This document shows, piece by piece, positions 8,267 to 16,670 of a stretch of 64,000 bases of DNA. Source of the stretch: a virus; IMG/VR virus record IMGVR_UViG_3300027861_000018, positions 1-64,000 of that record. The stretch is one strand, 5' to 3'. The notes under the pieces are model-generated. The model did no database searches. It was given only the letters and a program-made list of their open reading frames with translations, and was not told the origin of the DNA. A program made the translations under genes and the position numbers. The stretch's first letter is position 1. Each line of letters begins with the position of its first letter.

Positions 8267-9094
8267 TCAGGACAAGAAGCGACGGCGCAAGGCATCAAGG
8301 CTTGTGCTCTGCTTGCTCTCCTGCTTGCTAGGCGTGGCTGGTGGCCCGACATCAGGGGTAGGCTCAAGCGGTAGGGGTGCGGCGGCAGGAACAGGCGGTG
8401 AGCGAAAGGCTGAGCCTGAGAAGAGGGGGGCAGGGGCGGGCGCCCTTGATGCAGGCTGCCAGGCATCCAGCTCTGTTCGCAAGCCATCGCCTGGCACCCC
8501 ATCCACTGTGCGCTTACACCCATCAGCGTACCCTGTACACCCCCAAAACCTGCCCATCCTGCCGTCACGCTCCCGCATTGGCTTGCTGCAGTCAGGACAG
8601 CGAGGCGGGAGCAGTTCATCTTCATCAATGTTGAGTGACCCCTTGCAGCCAGTCTCTTTGAATCGCGAGCAACCCCAAAAGCCTCCGCCGGCGCGCAAAT
8701 CAATCCAGCGCATGGAGCTGTCGCACCGGTAGCACATTGGCACTTGGCCGTACTTGAGGACCCAGGCCTCACGCGTCATAGCGACTGGCGCATCCACGAG
8801 CTGCGGATGCTCGGCCAACCACTTGATAAATGGCGTTTGATTCTTGCGGGCAGGGTTCGGTGCTTGCTGTTTGACGCCGTTGATGGTGCACCCCACCTCT
8901 TGGCCGTCCCGCAGATTGGGGCCGACCATGTGAACGTACACGGGTGCTTTTTTGCAGTGAATAACCACCGCAACCTGGTTCGGCCGCATGGCCATCGAAC
9001 GATTGACGGACGTTATGCACACCTCTGACAAATCAGGATGGGTTGCGAGCTTCCGTATGCGGTCGATGATGACCGCGACCACCAGCGCATCCAT
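8267..9094 (-). CDS. Protein with two topoisomerase-type zinc ribbons
   Basis: The protein has 275 residues from ATG 9094, with GGAGGAGG 6 bases upstream. The central part holds two C4 zinc ribbons of the kind found at the C-terminus of bacterial topoisomerase I. The first has CYRC then FWGCSRF and a later Cys; the second has CPDCSKPM then FWGCTGYADGC. The tail is Pro/Ala-rich and ends with a basic patch (LDALRRRFLS). No topoisomerase catalytic domain is present, so it is a stand-alone DNA-binding adaptor or nuclease fragment. The N-terminal 100 residues are not recognised. Confidence 0.75.
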   Translation of the reverse strand: MDALVVAVIIDRIRKLATHPDLSEVCITSVNRSMAMRPNQVAVVIHCKKAPVYVHMVGPNLRDGQEVGCTINGVKQQAPNPARKNQTPFIKWLAEHPQLVDAPVAMTREAWVLKYGQVPMCYRCDSSMRWIDLRAGGGFWGCSRFKETGCKGSLNIDEDELLPPRCPDCSKPMRERDGRMGRFWGCTGYADGCKRTVDGVPGDGLRTELDAWQPASRAPAPAPLFSGSAFRSPPVPAAAPLPLEPTPDVGPPATPSKQESKQSTSLDALRRRFLS

Positions 9095-9111
9095 GCCACC
9101 TCCTCCTTGAA

Positions 9112-10461
9112 TCAGCTGGCTGCCGCAGCCTTCTTGGCGCTGGCACTCCAGCGGTTGATCGGCTTGGTCCTGTCGATGATGGCCTGGTGAGTCCAAGTGT
9201 ACTCATCATCCATCAACTCAGGGTCATTGCCGGCCACTTTCTGCAAGGTGTACTGCGTTTCCTCGCCCTCGCCTGATGCCGCTGTGATCTGAAGCACGGT
9301 GGCGATGGAGTCGCCACCCACCACGACGCACATCTGGCCCATCCGCATGGCGTGGGTGCGGCGGACGGCGGCATGGGCTTTGGCGAGCGACGCCCTGGCG
9401 CGATTGGTGCACTTGGGCGTCGTGTCAGCCGGCAAGCCGTACTCTTCACAATATTCCTTGAAGCTGAGATTCAAGGCGCGAAGGTGCGGACCGAGGTGAT
9501 CACCCACCCAGAGGTCGCCAGGGACGCGACTGACGCACGGCATCTCAATGGGACCATCCCACAGGTTGTTCTTGGGCTTGGAGCGCGTGTCTGGCTCCAC
9601 CACAGCTGTGAAGTTGAAGCTGTCGCCCTTGGCGTCCACAGCATCCCGCCACACCTGGGCGACCCGCTCTGCCTCTGCCAGCACAGCATTGTCGCCAACG
9701 AGATACCGTTGGCCGCGCTGCTCTTCGACGGTCTTGCCCTCGCTGTCGGGCTTGACCCACTCAGGTGAGGTTGCGTACACCTTGAATGTCTTGGGCTCAC
9801 GCACGCTCTTGGCCTTGCGCTCAGCGGCCGCACTGGCCTTGTCTGCCGCCTTGGCCTCTGCCTTGGCAGCCTTTGCCGCGGCCTCTTTGATGAGCAAGGG
9901 GCTGTTCTCAGGCAGGCGTGAGCGGAACACGCGCACGGCGCCGTCAGCCATCACGCTCACAGCGGCGGCTTCAAGCTCCCACTGGAACACATATGCTTTG
10001 CCGCTGTCGCTGATGCGTGAGCGCTGTGACTTGCTGTACCCCATGTCTGCCAACTTCTTGTCATCGCCACTCAGGCTTTCTGATTCTGAGTCGCCTTCAC
10101 CGGGCGCCTCCTCGGCAACCGGCTCGGGCTCGGTGGCGGCGACAGGCTCAACTGCGATGGGCGCAACAGGCTCGGGCTCGGCGGTTGCGGACGGCTCTGC
10201 GCCCAGTGCTTCAGCCACCGCTTCCACGTCCATCAAGTCAAGCGCGTCATACTTGGCCATGAGCTTGGCCAAGCGCGCGCTGCTGTTCTTCTTGCCTCGC
10301 ACCTCCGTTGGCGCTTCCAGGTGATCATCCACATCCTCATCGCTGAAGGTGTACGCACCTCCCTCCAGCGCCAGGGCGGTTGCGGTCAGGACGGCAACTC
10401 CAATGATGAATTTGGTGCCGCCGACATTGCGGCGATAGCCAACGGTCAGTGCGTCGGGCAT
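9112..10461 (-). CDS. Hypothetical protein with charged low-complexity middle
   Basis: The protein has 449 residues from ATG 10461. After a short hydrophobic N-terminal stretch (FIIGVAVLTATALALEGG) there is an acidic Pro/Glu-rich region (about residues 90-135). An Ala/Lys-rich probable coiled coil follows (about 195-220), then a globular C-terminus. KTFKVYATSPEWVKPDSEG and repeated Trp motifs suggest a folded domain after residue 220. The C-terminus is basic. A structural or DNA-associated role is possible; no family is recognised. Confidence 0.7.
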   Translation of the reverse strand: MPDALTVGYRRNVGGTKFIIGVAVLTATALALEGGAYTFSDEDVDDHLEAPTEVRGKKNSSARLAKLMAKYDALDLMDVEAVAEALGAEPSATAEPEPVAPIAVEPVAATEPEPVAEEAPGEGDSESESLSGDDKKLADMGYSKSQRSRISDSGKAYVFQWELEAAAVSVMADGAVRVFRSRLPENSPLLIKEAAAKAAKAEAKAADKASAAAERKAKSVREPKTFKVYATSPEWVKPDSEGKTVEEQRGQRYLVGDNAVLAEAERVAQVWRDAVDAKGDSFNFTAVVEPDTRSKPKNNLWDGPIEMPCVSRVPGDLWVGDHLGPHLRALNLSFKEYCEEYGLPADTTPKCTNRARASLAKAHAAVRRTHAMRMGQMCVVVGGDSIATVLQITAASGEGEETQYTLQKVAGNDPELMDDEYTWTHQAIIDRTKPINRWSASAKKAAAAS

Positions 10462-10576
10462 GGGTGTTCTCCAGGTAGGTTACCAGCGTGGCTGGTGAGT
10501 GATGCGCTTGAAGTATACTTGACAGCTGTCATGGCGTCGAACAATTTTTTTGGACGCCGGGCGAAATGTCGGTTTG

Positions 10577-10993
10577 CTACTTGATCTCACAACCCAAGAT
10601 GGTGGGCCACGGGAATGTCGAACTGCCGCTGTGATCCAGCTCGACGGCCTTCACCTGCCTCACTGCCTCGCCCAGCAGAGTGGCCTCGTGATAGTGAATG
10701 CCAGTGCAGTAACCGGTGAGCGTGCTGCCGCTATCGAGGCGCAAGGCAATGCGCTGGCCGACCAGGCAGTCAATGTTGGCCGCGAGGTCAGGCAAATCAG
10801 GCACCAGAGCCAAGCCTGGTGACGCGACATTGATGGTGCGGTGGGAGCCGCTAGCCACGTGGACCAGACTCAGGTCACCCTTTTCCGTGGGAGGTTCAAC
10901 CAGTCGGTAGATGCGACGATGGGCAGGAAAGGTGGTTGTGCTGTGATCATACAGCAGCGCACCTGGCTTCAGGAGTGCTCTGGGAAGGGTCAT
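10577..10993 (-). CDS. Hypothetical protein
   Basis: The protein has 138 residues from ATG 10993 with GGAG upstream. It is rich in beta-type sequence (LVHVASGSHRTINVASPG, IALRLDSGSTLTGYCTG), suggesting a small beta barrel or SH3-like fold. The leader carries motif copy 4, placed at the stop of the upstream exonuclease gene. The 115 bases after its stop and before the 10461 start hold nothing I can identify. Confidence 0.65.
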   Translation of the reverse strand: MTLPRALLKPGALLYDHSTTTFPAHRRIYRLVEPPTEKGDLSLVHVASGSHRTINVASPGLALVPDLPDLAANIDCLVGQRIALRLDSGSTLTGYCTGIHYHEATLLGEAVRQVKAVELDHSGSSTFPWPTILGCEIK

Positions 10994-11014
10994 GCGATGT
11001 CTCCGATTGACTCC

Positions 11015-11026
11015 AGCACTCTACAG
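11015..11026 (-). promoter_or_regulatory. CTGTAGRGTA-like intergenic motif, copy 4
   Basis: CTGTAGAGTGCT lies 21 bases upstream of ATG 10993. Its TAG is also the stop codon of the upstream gene. A local dyad, TCTACA and TGTAGA, spans about 11019..11038. Confidence 0.4.
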
Positions 11027-12049
11027 CGTGGAGTGTAGAATGCGGCGCGGGAAAGGGCGTTGGCCAATATCTTTGATGTCCTGATATGTGTTGGGCATCA
11101 TGAGAGTCCGCATCTTGAAGTAGTTCAATGCCTTGTGCAACTTCTTGTAGTCCACGGCACGGCGCATGAAGCGCACAGGCACGTCCCTCCGGATGACCGC
11201 TAGCTGATAGCTCACACGCGCCTGCTCAGCATTCTCTGCCACAGCCTTTGATTTGGCCGGACTCTGCCACTTCTTCCCATTGTGCTCACCGCTCAGCACC
11301 TCCCCTGACTCAGCCACAAGTACCACTTCTTCATGACCTCCATAGGCATTGAGCATCTTAGCTGCCCAGCCCGGCCCAACGCCGGGAACGCCAGGGATGT
11401 TGTCGCCGCTGTCGCCACCGAGCCCCTTCAAGTCTGCCACCAAGTCCGGTGACACCCCGTGCTTCTCTGCGACAGCTTCAACGTTGTACACCTTCTCCTT
11501 GCGCGTTTTGCCGGATGTTGGCGGCGGACTGACGCACGTGATGCCGTCATTCACCATCTGGTGGAGGTCGTGATCTGCTGTGTAAATCATGATGTCTGAT
11601 TCACCAACCTGGTGAAGGCAATGGGCCAAGGTGCCCATGACGTCATCGCCTTCGAAGCGCGGAGCCCATGCTTGGTTCCATCCAGCAACCTGGAGCATTC
11701 CCTTGAGCACCTTCTGCTGGTCATCCATTGTGTCAAGGTAGGCTCGGATGTCGTCAGGAACTGTGCTGGCTCTGCGATTGCCTTTGTAGGCAGGATACAT
11801 CTCGGTGCGGTGGCCGTAATCGCCCTTGGCTCCCGCTCCCTCCCAGCAGATGACCAAGGTGCAGCCATCGCGTCGGCCCCAATCTTGGACAACTTTGGTC
11901 GCCACTTTGATGAAGCCATAGATGCCCCCTGTTGGAACGCGATCACCGCCAGGCAGCTCGGTGCTGAGGGTGGCGAGCTTCATAGTGACACGCCAGAGGA
12001 GGTGGCGACCGTCGAGCAGAATCCACTTGAACTTGGGCTTGTCAGTCAT
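11021..12049 (-). CDS. 5'-3' exonuclease (FEN / PIN-like)
   Basis: This 342-residue protein is a flap-endonuclease-type 5'-3' exonuclease. Visible motifs are LLDGRHLLWR near residue 12, YPAYKGNRR near residue 87, FEGDDVMGTLAH near residue 132, YTADHDLHQMV near residue 155, and GDSGDNIPGVPGVGP near residue 211. The last is the H3TH region that grips DNA. ATG 12049 overlaps the upstream stop as ATGA. The role is RNA primer removal and repair, comparable to T4 RNase H or the PolA N-terminal domain, and fits the replication genes nearby. Confidence 0.9.
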   Translation of the reverse strand: MTDKPKFKWILLDGRHLLWRVTMKLATLSTELPGGDRVPTGGIYGFIKVATKVVQDWGRRDGCTLVICWEGAGAKGDYGHRTEMYPAYKGNRRASTVPDDIRAYLDTMDDQQKVLKGMLQVAGWNQAWAPRFEGDDVMGTLAHCLHQVGESDIMIYTADHDLHQMVNDGITCVSPPPTSGKTRKEKVYNVEAVAEKHGVSPDLVADLKGLGGDSGDNIPGVPGVGPGWAAKMLNAYGGHEEVVLVAESGEVLSGEHNGKKWQSPAKSKAVAENAEQARVSYQLAVIRRDVPVRFMRRAVDYKKLHKALNYFKMRTLMMPNTYQDIKDIGQRPFPRRILHSTL

Positions 12050-12285
12050 CGATCGCTCTGTGAAGGGACTGGGGTGGTCAGGCAAGCCAATGGCTGGTGG
12101 TAGTTGCAAGCGGCCGACACGCAAAAAACAGAGATTGCTTCTGGCCTATAGTAGAGGAGCTCACCTGATGCGTGAACGACATGCGGCGAACCATCTGGGC
12201 GGATGGCTCCAGAGGTCATCATTGCGCCAGCGACTGGGCCATCGCATATCGGACACTTGGGATAATCAATCCGTGACGCAGACAT
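12046..12285 (-). CDS. Small zinc-ribbon protein
   Basis: The protein has 79 residues from ATG 12285, preceded by AGGAGGGG. It has CPIC near residue 11 and a second Cys pair (FCVSAAC) near residue 54, spaced like a zinc ribbon. It is cotranslated with the exonuclease (ATGA overlap). The function is unknown. Confidence 0.65.
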   Translation of the reverse strand: MSASRIDYPKCPICDGPVAGAMMTSGAIRPDGSPHVVHASGELLYYRPEAISVFCVSAACNYHQPLACLTTPVPSQSDR

Positions 12286-12299
12286 CTTCCCCTCCTGCC

Positions 12300-12311
12300 C
12301 CTACTCTACAG
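12300..12311 (-). promoter_or_regulatory. CTGTAGRGTA-like intergenic motif, copy 5
   Basis: CTGTAGAGTAGG on the minus strand lies 14 bases upstream of ATG 12285. It overlaps the stop codon of the resolvase gene. Confidence 0.4.
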
Positions 12312-13050
12312 AAACATAGGGGGCGTGGTCCTCAACAACACCTGGCTCGGCAATCCATTCACGACCCAATACATTGACTGGCTGCGCCTTTGTGGCGCGC
12401 ATGAACACCGTCCACTCACGTCCATACAGATGCGATGGGCGCATGAGAGCGTGGCGCAGCTTCCATTCGACCATAGCCAAGCGCGCAAGCACATATGCGT
12501 CACACAGGTCGCCCTCGGTCTGGCGCTTGCCGGCACCGGTGCAGAAGAGGTACAGCCCAGGGTGCCAGCGCTCCTCCACGGCGTCCATCACGCGCTCTTT
12601 GGGAGCGTTGCCATTCCGAGCCGCAAACATCTTGACGCTGATGTTGTCATGGAGTCGGAATGGGATGTGCGACTCCAGCATGTCGCGCTTGACTGCGCCC
12701 GCCACCTCGCCAATCTGGTACTCCCGTCCCTCAGCGCCCCACGCAAAGTCTTCAAGCGCCAAGCGATGGGGATTATGCCGGTGAAGCGCATCAGCGACAT
12801 CGCCGGACACAAATTGAAGCCGCATCACATCCTTGTATCCGTTATCTGGATTCACCTTCGACGTGGGGTGTCTGTACGTCGTCGAGGTGAACCGGTCGTC
12901 TGCCTTGGCGAGGTCAGCCCCCTTCTTGGTGCCCACCATGTAGTGACCGGCAACCAGCTCACCAAGCCCGTTGACGGTGATCAGCCCATAGTGGTTTGGA
13001 GAAAGGTCAAGGCCGCTAAAGCGCATCTTGCGCAACTCATCATTGTTCAT
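12301..13050 (-). CDS. RuvC-like Holliday junction resolvase
   Basis: The protein has 249 residues from ATG 13050 with GAGG 5 bases upstream. It shows the RNase H-fold resolvase pattern: GLDLSPNHYGLI near residue 13 (first Asp), LALEDFAWG near residue 97 (Glu), and GDLCDAYVLARLA near residue 180 (last Asp pair). KERVMDAV between them resembles the RuvC lysine-containing helix. It would cut branched recombination intermediates before packaging, and fits beside SbcCD, RecA and SSB. Confidence 0.8.
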   Translation of the reverse strand: MNNDELRKMRFSGLDLSPNHYGLITVNGLGELVAGHYMVGTKKGADLAKADDRFTSTTYRHPTSKVNPDNGYKDVMRLQFVSGDVADALHRHNPHRLALEDFAWGAEGREYQIGEVAGAVKRDMLESHIPFRLHDNISVKMFAARNGNAPKERVMDAVEERWHPGLYLFCTGAGKRQTEGDLCDAYVLARLAMVEWKLRHALMRPSHLYGREWTVFMRATKAQPVNVLGREWIAEPGVVEDHAPYVSVE

Positions 13051-13197
13051 GCTTGCCTCGAAGAATTGGCTGCTCACTCGGTCATCCCCACCAAGGTTGC
13101 CGCGGCGAAATCTTTTCAACCGCATCGCATTCAGGAGTCGACAGGGGCGTGGCGCTGAAGAGCAAATCGCTGCAACTATTGCGATGGCGACTAGGGG

Positions 13198-13377
13198 TCA
13201 CCATCTGCTCAACCCGGCACTCCAGGCATCGTTCGCAGTAGAACACGCGACAGCATACAGCACGCTGCCATCGCGCCATTCATAGCAGATGTTTGATCCC
13301 TTACTCATCCGGCCAGCATAGTGGAATTGCTCCACCATGCGCTTAGCGTCGCCATAATCGCAAGCGTCAAAGTTCAC
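13198..13377 (-). pseudogene. Short Mom-like N-terminal fragment
   Basis: A 59-codon frame opens with GTG 13377, overlapping the upstream stop as GTGA. It contains MVEQFHYAGRMSKGSNICYE followed by a WRDGSVLYAVAC-like strand. This resembles the N-terminus of Mom and related GNAT-like DNA-modification proteins (HY, a loop, then G/W-x-DG-x-LYAVA). Complete members are much longer. The frame stops early, and neither other frame across 13051..13197 restores similarity. I infer a truncated remnant; it could also be a genuine short protein. The 147 bases after its stop hold no other gene I accept. Confidence 0.4.
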
Positions 13378-15404
13378 TCTGTTTCCAATGTGGCGGCGCC
13401 ACCGGCCTTGGTCACTGTCCACACCGTCTCAAAGCGCTCTTTGATGGTGTCGTCATGACTGATCACGATGATGGTTGATCTGTGCTCGCGCAGGTGCTCC
13501 AAGAGCTCAAACACTCGACGCTTGCCCTCACTGTCAAGGCCATCCATGACCTCATCAATCAACAGAATATCAAGCGATGCGCCTTCGCGAGTTGCCACCA
13601 AGTCCATGAGAGCGAGGTCGATGGCGATTGATATTTTGGACTCCTGTGCCCCGCTAGGTCGCACTCCGTTGTGCCCCTCGATGCGGACATTGATGTCAAT
13701 CTCATCCCTCTTGCCGCCTGCCTTGAGCTCGCGTTGCGGCTGGATGTCCACCTGAATGTCGCCGTCGCTGAGCACATGGAGGTAACGGTTGGCTGACTCC
13801 GTCACAATTGGCAACACAGCGTCAAGCGCCATGGATGGCAAGCCCTTGTTGCTGAAGCCGCGCTCCCAAAACCGTAGTGGAACCATCTCAGCACCGATGG
13901 CAGCAACCTCAGCTTCGTGGCGCTTGGTGACGCCTAGCGCCTCCTCTGCAGCCTTCTCCGCACGAGCCAGGGCCTTGGTGTGGGGATTGATCTCACCCTC
14001 TAGACGCTGCACCTCTCCTTGCGCGACGGCTAGCGCGCCGTCTAGCTCTGCCAAATCAGCCTTGGCTTTTCGTGCGACAACGAGCAGTCTGCGAACCTTA
14101 GCCAGCTTGGGCTTGAAGGCATCAATGCGCTCCATCTCCGTGGTGAATTGCTCGCCAGCTGCGTCGTGCTGCTTCAGAGCCTCCCATGCCTTTGCCAAGC
14201 GGTCGCTGACAGAGGCGTGATCGGCATCAAGAGCCTCTTCTGCCTCATCGTGCTCTTGCGCCTTCTCCAGATGAAGTTGGGCGAGGTCGTCATGGGTCTT
14301 GGCTTTGGCTTCCAGGTGCACCAAGTGCTCTTGAGTGTGGCTGCTATCAGCAGTTGGCGTTCTGCACGTGGGACAGACAGACAAATCCTTCAGATTGCAA
14401 GCTTCATCACGGATTGCTTCCGCTGCGGCTTTGCTGCGATCAGCGTCGCGGCGCGCTTCAGCGGCGTCACGCCTAGCGTCACGGGCCAGAGACTTCAGCC
14501 GACTTTCCGTGGCTGTCATCTCTGTTATGCGTCCCTCCAGAGGGATTGCTTTGGCTGCGTGCGCCCGTAGCTCTTGCTCTACGCTTGAGCGCCCATCGAT
14601 GACCTTTTGGGCCTTGGCCTCTAGGGCTTCCCACTTCTTGACCTTGTCGGCCTGCTCCTCCAGCGGCTTGCGACCTGCCTCAACGTCATCGCGGCGCGCT
14701 TGTGCCGCAGCCAAGGCTGTATCGTGATTGCCCCGCCAAGCTCCGTGCTCCTCCTGCGCATCACAGAGGTCTGCTTGGGCGCGACTATGGGTCACGCGAC
14801 TCGCTGTCAGGAAAGTGGATGCCTCGTGCTCCCTCTCGCGGCACTCCTTGAGTTCAGCTCTGACGCGCTTGAGCGCGCGGTCCAGGCTTGTCAGGTTGAG
14901 CGCGCGCTTCATCACCTTCTTGCGATCAGCATCAGTGACGTGCGGGCTGGCGAACCGCTTGAAATCCCCCTGGCCGTACATGACTGTGTTCCTGAAGCTG
15001 TCGAAGTCCAGCCCCAGCAACTCCTCAATGCGGTCCTGGGTATTCTGACGCGTGCGCCCAGTCTCTGGGACATCATCAACGAACAACTCCAGCACTTGGC
15101 TGGCTCGTTTTTGGATCCGACGCACCTTGTAATGGGTGCCGGCCTCGCGCCAGTCCAGCGATGCCACAGCCTTCTTTGCGCCACGGCGGATGATGTCAGT
15201 GGGCCGCTCCTCGCCCACCAGCTTGCCGAACAGCGTCCATCCGAATCCGTGCAGCACAGTTGTCTTGCCGGAGCCATTGGAATCTGCCGCCAGCGTGTCC
15301 TCATTGACTGCCCGGATGAGCACCAATCCCTGCTCCTCCAGAGGAACGGTTGCGTGCTTGAGGACCCTGAAGTCATCCACGATGAGGGTGCCAAAAGTGA
15401 TCAT
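13374..15404 (-). CDS. sbcC: SbcC/Rad50-like recombination ATPase (T4 gp46 type)
   Basis: The protein has 676 residues. A Walker A motif NGSGKTTVLHGFGW sits near residue 43. Long coiled-coil arms flank a zinc hook (CPTC near residue 343). An ABC signature-like PSGAQESKISIAIDLAL lies near residue 580, and Walker B LDILLIDEVMDGLD near residue 612, followed by ISHDD. With its coupled partner at 15401..16531 it forms the Mre11/Rad50-type complex that resects DNA ends. It is shorter than bacterial SbcC (about 1000) and similar to phage gp46. Start ATG 15404 overlaps the partner stop (ATGA). Confidence 0.93.
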   Translation of the reverse strand: MITFGTLIVDDFRVLKHATVPLEEQGLVLIRAVNEDTLAADSNGSGKTTVLHGFGWTLFGKLVGEERPTDIIRRGAKKAVASLDWREAGTHYKVRRIQKRASQVLELFVDDVPETGRTRQNTQDRIEELLGLDFDSFRNTVMYGQGDFKRFASPHVTDADRKKVMKRALNLTSLDRALKRVRAELKECREREHEASTFLTASRVTHSRAQADLCDAQEEHGAWRGNHDTALAAAQARRDDVEAGRKPLEEQADKVKKWEALEAKAQKVIDGRSSVEQELRAHAAKAIPLEGRITEMTATESRLKSLARDARRDAAEARRDADRSKAAAEAIRDEACNLKDLSVCPTCRTPTADSSHTQEHLVHLEAKAKTHDDLAQLHLEKAQEHDEAEEALDADHASVSDRLAKAWEALKQHDAAGEQFTTEMERIDAFKPKLAKVRRLLVVARKAKADLAELDGALAVAQGEVQRLEGEINPHTKALARAEKAAEEALGVTKRHEAEVAAIGAEMVPLRFWERGFSNKGLPSMALDAVLPIVTESANRYLHVLSDGDIQVDIQPQRELKAGGKRDEIDINVRIEGHNGVRPSGAQESKISIAIDLALMDLVATREGASLDILLIDEVMDGLDSEGKRRVFELLEHLREHRSTIIVISHDDTIKERFETVWTVTKAGGAATLETE

Positions 15405-16531
15405 GTGCGCGCCTCGCCCAACAGGCGCTTGCCCAACTCTGCGAGGGCATGATGGTCCGTGCCTGCCGGGGCTAGCTCACGAGCATACGCGCCCATCGCC
15501 TCATCCAGGTCAAACGTTTTCTTGGTGAGCTTGAGGCGGGCCCTCGTCACCCGCTCAGGGCGCTCATCCACCTTGATACGACGGAGATTGTACTTGTCAA
15601 GCTCTCCACGCCACTTGCCCAAGAGCTTGCGACTGGCCTCAATCGCAAGCGCATCGCCAGTCATGATGAATCGCAGATAACGCACGCCCTCTCCCACCAC
15701 CTCACTCAGGTCGTCCACATAGTCATCCAGATGCTCGCCTGCCGCAAGCTCCACATTGACAGTGTCAAACAGAGGATAATCAGGGGTGACCAGTTGCGGA
15801 TCAATGACTTTGGCCGCGAGGTCGACATCCCAAAAGCCGCGGGCCGTGATGCCGCCCTCACTGAACTTCAGATGGAGGGGTGAGCCGAGGTACATGCCCC
15901 ATTCATGGACTTGGGGCTTGTGGTAATGGCCGCTGAATGCATACTCAAACCCAGCCAGTGCAGAGCCGTCCAAGCCTCCATCACTCACCCAGCCTGCGTC
16001 ACCGACCGCACCCAACATGGTCTGGTGAAGGAAGAGCACGTCACGGTCTGTGGCGGAGCACCCCCTGGCCCGCTTCCTGATGCGCCGGCGTGCTCGCGCT
16101 TCTGGCAGCCACGGCACAGCGTGAAGGCGCAATCCTTCAGTCAGCTCAATTGACTCGTGTCCAAATACATGGATGTTGGGCAAGTCCAGCTCATTGTACA
16201 GTTGAAGGTTGTACAGCCGGCCGTCGCGATCAACAGCATCATGATTGCCGGGCAGGATGTAAGTCTTGATGCCCTCGGTGGCGGCGCGTTGTAACACCCG
16301 ACAGACCGCCACGATTGTGGCGCCGTCAGGGCGCTGAATGTCGAACAGGTCGCCAAGGATGGCCATGGAGGGGATGTTGTTCTCCAGGCAGTGGGTGATG
16401 GCCTGGTCGATGACGCTGATCACATCCCTCAAGCGATCAGATGACACCCCGCCGCTGTCCACCTTGGCCATGCCAAGACGGATGTTTGCGTGGAGGTCGC
16501 TGACAAGGACTATGCGTGACGGATTAGACAT
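15401..16531 (-). CDS. sbcD: SbcD/Mre11-like nuclease (T4 gp47 type)
   Basis: This 376-residue calcineurin-like phosphoesterase has the metal motifs in order: VSDLHANIR near residue 10, LGDLFD near residue 60, LPGNHDAVDRDG near residue 96, and FSGHYHKPQ near residue 200. It is the nuclease subunit of the SbcCD/gp46-47 complex used in recombination-dependent replication. Motif copy 6 lies 3 bases upstream of ATG 16531, and the AGGGG within it may serve as ribosome site. The 139-base gap upstream, before the recA stop, holds no gene. Confidence 0.93.
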   Translation of the reverse strand: MSNPSRIVLVSDLHANIRLGMAKVDSGGVSSDRLRDVISVIDQAITHCLENNIPSMAILGDLFDIQRPDGATIVAVCRVLQRAATEGIKTYILPGNHDAVDRDGRLYNLQLYNELDLPNIHVFGHESIELTEGLRLHAVPWLPEARARRRIRKRARGCSATDRDVLFLHQTMLGAVGDAGWVSDGGLDGSALAGFEYAFSGHYHKPQVHEWGMYLGSPLHLKFSEGGITARGFWDVDLAAKVIDPQLVTPDYPLFDTVNVELAAGEHLDDYVDDLSEVVGEGVRYLRFIMTGDALAIEASRKLLGKWRGELDKYNLRRIKVDERPERVTRARLKLTKKTFDLDEAMGAYARELAPAGTDHHALAELGKRLLGEART

Positions 16532-16534
16532 GAC

Positions 16535-16546
16535 AGACCCCTACAG
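16535..16546 (-). promoter_or_regulatory. CTGTAGRGTA-like intergenic motif, copy 6
   Basis: CTGTAGGGGTCT ends 3 bases before ATG 16531. It contains AGGGG, so a ribosome-binding function cannot be separated from a promoter function here. Confidence 0.4.
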
Positions 16547-16670
16547 CGGAAGAAAGGCGATGGGCATCCGCTTACAGGCGGACGTTCAGTGGGGCGCCAG
16601 ATTGGCCATGACCCAGGACCGGCTTGCCGACCTATCTGACTACCTCGCGAAGCAATCAGAATCCCATCGC

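Noticed and set aside
12325-13158. Plus-strand open frame of 277 codons opposite the resolvase
   Set aside because: Antisense shadow; the resolvase frame has the catalytic residues.
13082-13279. Cys-rich 65-codon minus-strand frame between the resolvase and Mom-like fragment
   Set aside because: It starts inside the Mom-like frame, lacks a ribosome site and runs over the resolvase start; Cys content alone is not enough.
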